Source: Ga0077527 sp050250695 (lineage in GTDB: Bacteria > Pseudomonadota > Gammaproteobacteria > Burkholderiales > SG8-41). From it: 15,730 nucleotides of DNA. Made by a program: the position numbers and the translations under genes. Positions 12,500-15,730 of the stretch are shown here, piece by piece. Where the stretch lies: assembly GCA_050250695.1 (NCBI GenBank), contig JBFWOE010000068.1:1-15730 (forward strand), read 5' to 3'. The notes below the pieces were generated by a model that saw only the letters and a list, made by a program, of their open reading frames with translations, ran no database searches and was not told where the DNA came from. How positions within the stretch are numbered: the stretch's first letter is position 1; the number at the start of each line of letters is the position of its first letter.

Positions 12500-12529
12500 T
12501 TGACGATGTTGCGCCGGAACCATTAAAAT
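12500..12529 (+). promoter_or_regulatory. Candidate sigma70 promoter of the atp operon
   Basis: TTGACG (12500-12505) and TAAAAT (12524-12529) each match consensus at five of six positions, with an 18-bp spacer. Transcription would begin near 12536, about 20 bases before the atpI start. The position between parB and atpI is where an ATP synthase operon promoter is expected. No terminator is seen between parB and this promoter. Confidence 0.7.
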
Positions 12530-12556
12530 TCGACAGTTTGCTCTGAGGCCGTAACG

Positions 12557-12925
12557 GTGTTTGCACGCATCGGCAGACCCATGCGCACCGTGATGGTGTG
12601 GCAGCTTGTTGCAACTGCGGTAGCGGGTTTGCTGGCATGGCCGTATGCCGGTGTGCATGGTGCGGTTTCTGCGTTGTTGGGGGGCTTCATCAACCAGATC
12701 GCTGATCTGGCCTATGCGATGCTGGTGTCGGGCGGCAACCGGATCAGGACGGCAGGCGGAACGCTGCGGGTTCTGTTCAGGGCGGAAGCTGCCAGGATCG
12801 TATTGATCGTGTTCCAGATGGGATGGGTGCTGATGTCCTACCGGGATGTCGTGCACGCCGCGCTTTTTATTTCGTTCGCCGTTTCGGTGGTGGTTTTCCG
12901 GATGGCGATTTTGGTCAAAGAATAA
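12557..12925 (+). CDS. atpI: ATP synthase protein I (AtpI family), c-ring assembly factor
   Basis: AtpI is a small membrane protein encoded first in many atp operons. It is not part of the finished enzyme and is thought to aid c-ring assembly or magnesium handling. Read from GTG at 12557 it has 122 residues, a usual length. Hydrophobic segments near 12-29, 33-48, 76-95 and 100-119 predict four membrane passes, and the GAVSALLGGFINQIADLAY stretch resembles the family's conserved region. The GTG start is favoured by TGAGG eight bases upstream. The first ATG, at 12581, has no ribosome site. Sequence conservation in this family is low, so the call rests on size, topology and position ahead of atpB. 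An upstream promoter lies at 12500-12529. Confidence 0.85.
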   Translation: MFARIGRPMRTVMVWQLVATAVAGLLAWPYAGVHGAVSALLGGFINQIADLAYAMLVSGGNRIRTAGGTLRVLFRAEAARIVLIVFQMGWVLMSYRDVVHAALFISFAVSVVVFRMAILVKE

Positions 12926-12950
12926 GTTTCAGTATCAGGGACAAGCAGAG

Positions 12951-13757
12951 ATGGCCGCAGGACAGGAACTGACCCCGACCAGCTATATCGGTCATCATCT
13001 CACCAACCGCACGGTTTCCCTGGGCGACGGGCCGTTCTGGACCCTGCATCTCGACACATTCCTCACCGCGGTTTTTCTCGGCGTCGTCGGCTTCGGTTTC
13101 CTGTGGTGGGTGGTGCGGGGAGCGACTTCCGGCGTGCCGAACAAACGCCAGGCTTTCGTCGAAATGCTGATCGAGTTTGTTGATGACCAGGTCAAAGGCA
13201 TTTTCCACGGCAATCGTGCGTTTGTCGCGCCGCTGGCGCTGACGGTGTTTGTCTGGGTGCTGCTGATGAACTCGATGGATTTCATTCCCGTCGACCTCGC
13301 CGCCGCATTCACCAGCAACGTCCTGCAGCAGCATGAATGGAAGCCGGTGCCGACTTCGGACGTGAATACGACCTTCGCGCTGGCGCTGTCGGTGTGGCTG
13401 CTGATGCTGTTCTACAACGTCAAGGTCAAGGGCATCGGTGGCTGGACCCATGAACTCTTCTGCACGCCGTTCGGCGGCCATCCGCTGCTGTGGGTGTTCA
13501 ATTTCCTGTTCAACCTCGTCGAGTACATTTCCAAGCCGCTGTCGCACTCGCTGCGGCTCTACGGCAACATCTACGCCGGCGAGATCATTTTCCTGCTGCT
13601 GTGGATGTGGGCGGCGACAGGCCTCGTCGGCTCGGTGTTCGGCGGCGTGCTTGCGCTGGGCTGGGCGATTTTCCACATCCTGATTGTTCTGCTGCAGGCC
13701 TACATTTTCATGATGCTCACCGCCGTCTACATGGCGATGGCGCACGAAAGCCATTAA
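12951..13757 (+). CDS. atpB: ATP synthase F0 subunit a
   Basis: Subunit a forms the two proton half-channels beside the c-ring in the inner membrane. The protein has 268 residues (271 in E. coli), with five or six hydrophobic segments. SHSLRLYGNIYAGE (199-211) holds the essential Arg202 (Arg210 in E. coli) and Glu211. The last membrane helix ILIVLLQAYIFMMLTAVYM carries the conserved Gln249, and NSMDFIPVDL (107-116) lies in an earlier conserved segment. The ATG at 12951 gives the normal N-terminus. The longer open frame upstream overlaps atpI in another frame and is rejected. The gene begins 25 bp after atpI with a modest purine-rich site. It is intact and shows no sodium-specific signature. 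Confidence 0.97.
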   Translation: MAAGQELTPTSYIGHHLTNRTVSLGDGPFWTLHLDTFLTAVFLGVVGFGFLWWVVRGATSGVPNKRQAFVEMLIEFVDDQVKGIFHGNRAFVAPLALTVFVWVLLMNSMDFIPVDLAAAFTSNVLQQHEWKPVPTSDVNTTFALALSVWLLMLFYNVKVKGIGGWTHELFCTPFGGHPLLWVFNFLFNLVEYISKPLSHSLRLYGNIYAGEIIFLLLWMWAATGLVGSVFGGVLALGWAIFHILIVLLQAYIFMMLTAVYMAMAHESH

Positions 13758-13788
13758 CCAAGCAATCGTTTTATTTGACAGTTCTGAA

Positions 13789-13794
13789 AAGGAG
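13789..13794 (+). promoter_or_regulatory. Strong Shine-Dalgarno for atpE
   Basis: AAGGAG sits six bases before the atpE ATG, within AAAAGGAG. It is clearly better than the ribosome sites of the neighbouring atp genes. This fits the need for eight to fifteen c subunits per enzyme and is a known way by which atp operons raise c-subunit output. Confidence 0.8.
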
Positions 13795-13800
13795 ATTCTG

Positions 13801-14073
13801 ATGGACAAGCTGCAACTTGTTGCGATGATCCAGGCATATACCGGCATCGGTATCGGCCTGATGATCGGCCTGGGCGCCGCCGGCGCGTGTATCGGTGTGG
13901 GCATCATGTGCAGCCGCTTCCTCGAAGGCGCCGCGCGCCAGCCGGAACTGATGCCGCAACTGCAGGCGAAAGTGTTCCTGCTGCTCGGCCTGATTGACGC
14001 GTCGTTCATCATCGGCGTCGGTCTCGCGCTGTGGTTCGCCACCGGCAACCCCCTGCTCGGAAGCCTCAATTAA
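13801..14073 (+). CDS. atpE: ATP synthase F0 subunit c
   Basis: Subunit c is a hairpin of two membrane helices; a ring of these turns as protons bind and leave one carboxylate per copy. The 90 residues have helix 1 around 8-36 (glycine-rich GIGIGLMIGLGAAGACIG). The polar loop ARQPEL (45-50) contacts the central stalk. Helix 2 spans about 55-82, with proton-binding Asp66 in LIDASFIIGVG. Aspartate without the Gln/Glu sodium pattern indicates proton coupling. The protein is longer than the 79 residues of E. coli, as in many betaproteobacteria. It lies 43 bp after atpB, with the best ribosome site of the operon in that gap. Confidence 0.97.
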   Translation: MDKLQLVAMIQAYTGIGIGLMIGLGAAGACIGVGIMCSRFLEGAARQPELMPQLQAKVFLLLGLIDASFIIGVGLALWFATGNPLLGSLN

Positions 14074-14106
14074 GCTGTTTCGAACCGCTGTTCGCAGGGG
14101 AAAGCC

Positions 14107-14577
14107 ATGAACCTAAACGTCACGATGATTGCGCAGGCAGTCACGTTTTTCGTCTTCATCTGGTTCTGCAAGACGCTTATCTGGCCATATCTGATCAAGG
14201 CCATCGAAGTGCGGCAGAAACAGATTGCCGATGGCCTGGCTGCTGCCGAAGAAGGCAAGCAGTCGCTGGAACGTTCCGCCAAACAGGCCGATGAGGCCAT
14301 CGCCCAGGCTCGCGGTCGCGCCAGCGAAATCGTCGCCCAGGCCGAAAAACGCGCCAGCCAGATGATCGAGGAAGCCAAGGCCTCGGCCAAGGTCGAGGGC
14401 GAACGCCTGGTCGCCGGCGCCAAGGCCGAAATCGAGCAGGAAGTCTCCCGCGCCAAGGAAACATTGCGCACCCAGGTCGCGGCGCTGGCCGTGGCCGGTG
14501 CCGAGCAGATCCTCAAGCGCGAGGTTGACGCCAAGGCCCACGCCGACATGCTCGCTGCCATGCAGCGTCAACTGTAA
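14107..14577 (+). CDS. atpF: ATP synthase F0 subunit b
   Basis: Subunit b is the dimeric peripheral stalk that holds the F1 head against rotation. Its 156 residues match E. coli exactly in length. It has a single N-terminal membrane helix (about 5-26, MIAQAVTFFVFIWFCKTLIWPY). A long alanine- and charge-rich coiled coil (about 35-125) follows, and the C-terminal segment (LAVAGAEQILKREVDAKAH) binds delta. The start at 14107 is preceded by an AGGGGAAAG purine run. The gap to atpE is 33 bp and that to atpH is 20 bp. Only one b-type gene is present, so there is no b/b' pair of the photosynthetic kind here. Confidence 0.96.
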   Translation: MNLNVTMIAQAVTFFVFIWFCKTLIWPYLIKAIEVRQKQIADGLAAAEEGKQSLERSAKQADEAIAQARGRASEIVAQAEKRASQMIEEAKASAKVEGERLVAGAKAEIEQEVSRAKETLRTQVAALAVAGAEQILKREVDAKAHADMLAAMQRQL

Positions 14578-14597
14578 GACGGGACTGAACTCAAGCC

Positions 14598-15146
14598 ATG
14601 GCCGAACCGGTAACCATCGCCCGCCCCTACGCCGAAGCGGTATTCAAGATCGCCCGCGAAAAAAACGCGCTGGTGCCCTGGGCTGATGCGCTGGCAAATC
14701 TCGACGCGGTGGTCGGCGATGCACGCGTGCAGTCGCTGATCAGTGATCCCAATGTCAGTGCACAGCAGCTCGAGGCACTGGTGCTTGGCGTGATCGGCGA
14801 CAAGCTGGATGCTGCAATCGCTGAGGTGGCCCGCAATTTCATGCGCGTGCTGGTGCAGAATGGCCGGCTCGATGTGACGTCGCAGATCCGCGGCCTCTAC
14901 GATGACCTGAAGCGCGAGCATGAAGGCGTGCTCGAGGCAATCGTGATATCCGCGCTGCCGATCGGCGACGAGCAGGTCAAGCCCCTGCTCGCTGCGCTTG
15001 AGTCGAAATTCAAGCGCAGGATCACCGCCAAGGTCGAAATTGATCCCCAACTGATCGGCGGCGTGAAAATCGTCGTCGGCGACAAAGTCATTGACGCCAC
15101 CGTGCGCGGCCGGCTCGACGCCATGGCCGCCACGTTGGCCCACTAG
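14598..15146 (+). CDS. atpH: ATP synthase F1 subunit delta
   Basis: Delta joins the peripheral stalk (subunit b) to the top of the alpha3beta3 head. At 182 residues it compares with 177 in E. coli. ARPYAEAVFKIA (8-19) is the conserved start of the N-terminal helical domain that binds alpha. VLVQNGRLDVTSQI (about 84-97) is the mid-protein signature. The C-terminal part contains IDPQLIGGVKIVVGDKVIDATVRGRL, which holds the family pattern for OSCP/delta. It begins 20 bp after atpF and ends 9 bp before atpA, whose ribosome site overlaps its stop codon. No anomalies are seen. Confidence 0.96.
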   Translation: MAEPVTIARPYAEAVFKIAREKNALVPWADALANLDAVVGDARVQSLISDPNVSAQQLEALVLGVIGDKLDAAIAEVARNFMRVLVQNGRLDVTSQIRGLYDDLKREHEGVLEAIVISALPIGDEQVKPLLAALESKFKRRITAKVEIDPQLIGGVKIVVGDKVIDATVRGRLDAMAATLAH

Positions 15147-15155
15147 GAGCAACAC

Positions 15156-15730
15156 ATGCAACTCAATCCATCCGAGATCAGCGAACTCATCAAGAGCCGG
15201 ATCCAGAATCTGGGCGGCAGCACGGAAGCGCGCACCCAGGGCACGGTGATTTCGGTGACCGACGGCATCTGCCGCATCCACGGTCTGGCCGACGTGATGC
15301 AGGGCGAAATGCTCGAGTTCCCGCAGAACACCTTCGGCCTCGCGCTGAACCTTGAGCGTGATTCGGTGGGCGCGGTGATTCTGGGCGCCTACGAGCATAT
15401 TTCCGAGGGCGACATCGTGAAGACCACGGGGCGCATTCTCGAGGTGCCGGTGGGCCCGGAGCTGATCGGCCGCGTGGTCAATTCGCTGGGCGAACCGGTC
15501 GATGGCAAGGGCCCGGTCAACGCCAAGATGACCGACGTCATCGAAAAAGTGGCCCCGGGCGTGATTGCCCGCAAATCGGTGTCGCAGCCGGTGCAGACCG
15601 GGCTGAAGTCGATTGATGCCATGGTGCCGGTCGGCCGCGGCCAGCGCGAACTGATCATCGGTGACCGCCAGACCGGCAAGACCGCTGTGGCCATCGACGC
15701 CATCATTAACCAGAAGGGCAAGGACCTGAT
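15156..15730 (+). CDS. atpA: ATP synthase F1 subunit alpha (partial, N-terminal 191 codons)
   Basis: Alpha alternates with beta in the catalytic head and binds nucleotide at non-catalytic sites. The frame runs off the window after 191 full codons of a protein normally about 510 long. MQLNPSEISELIKSRI is the N-terminal helix that contacts delta. The beta-barrel domain includes GTVISVTDGICRIHGLADVM and ALNLERDSVGAV. The nucleotide domain starts with ILEVPVG and has Walker A GDRQTGKT at 169-176, the same numbering as E. coli. The ATG at 15156 has TAGGAG at 15144-15149, six bases upstream and overlapping the atpH stop, so coupling is likely. By family order, gamma, beta and epsilon genes should follow outside the window. 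Confidence 0.97.
   Translation, partial: MQLNPSEISELIKSRIQNLGGSTEARTQGTVISVTDGICRIHGLADVMQGEMLEFPQNTFGLALNLERDSVGAVILGAYEHISEGDIVKTTGRILEVPVGPELIGRVVNSLGEPVDGKGPVNAKMTDVIEKVAPGVIARKSVSQPVQTGLKSIDAMVPVGRGQRELIIGDRQTGKTAVAIDAIINQKGKDL

Noticed and set aside
13775..13803. Internal promoter before atpE (TTGACA at 13775-13780)
   Set aside because: No -10-like hexamer lies at 16-19 bp downstream; that position is at the atpE start codon.
12915..14069. Minus-strand open frame of 384 codons
   Set aside because: It is antisense to atpB and atpE, in a GC-rich region where long antisense frames are expected. Composition is His/Arg/Gln-rich with no family pattern.

Overview
This window is a bacterial chromosome-origin neighbourhood. 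It reads as an ordinary, well-kept core-genome region, with no mobile element, CRISPR array, RNA gene or recognisable accessory system. The most likely source is a GC-rich betaproteobacterium. The reasons are the order dnaA-dnaN-gyrB with recF missing, the 44-residue L34 protein, and the run mnmE-mnmG-rsmG-parA-parB leading straight into the atp operon. Pseudomonas-type gammaproteobacteria share the right-hand order but normally keep recF, so the class assignment is an inference of moderate confidence.

Left arm (1-4336, all minus strand): dnaA (initiator), dnaN (sliding clamp) and gyrB (gyrase B, C-terminal part outside the window). dnaA and dnaN are separated by 203 bp that hold a consensus DnaA box, a near-consensus box inside a 12-bp inverted repeat, a parS-like palindrome and an AT-rich flank. 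This is the better origin candidate in the window. dnaN and gyrB are only 29 bp apart.

Divergent hub (4337-4545): back-to-back sigma70-type promoters for dnaA (minus) and rpmH (plus).

Right arm (4546-15730, all plus strand): rpmH and rnpA (ribosomal protein L34 and RNase P protein, with rnpA apparently starting at a TTG that overlaps the rpmH stop), yidC (membrane insertase; yidD is absent from its usual place), mnmE and mnmG (the tRNA wobble-uridine modification enzyme pair), rsmG (16S rRNA m7G527 methyltransferase), and parA and parB (chromosome partition). mnmG, rsmG and parA are chained by ATGA overlaps. Two parS centromere sites lie 49 bp apart between mnmE and mnmG, about 2.6 kb upstream of parA. 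A sigma70-like promoter after parB begins the ATP synthase operon: atpI, atpB (a), atpE (c), atpF (b), atpH (delta) and atpA (alpha, N-terminal 191 codons only).

Together the genes cover initiation and elongation of replication, supercoiling, origin segregation, RNA processing and modification, membrane protein insertion and energy conversion. No stretch of more than about 210 bases lacks a gene. The observations most worth a second look are in the noncoding sequence: the parS/parS-like set, the symmetrical dnaA-dnaN spacer, the rnpA start, and AT-rich rare-codon patches in mnmE (with nested inverted repeats) and mnmG.
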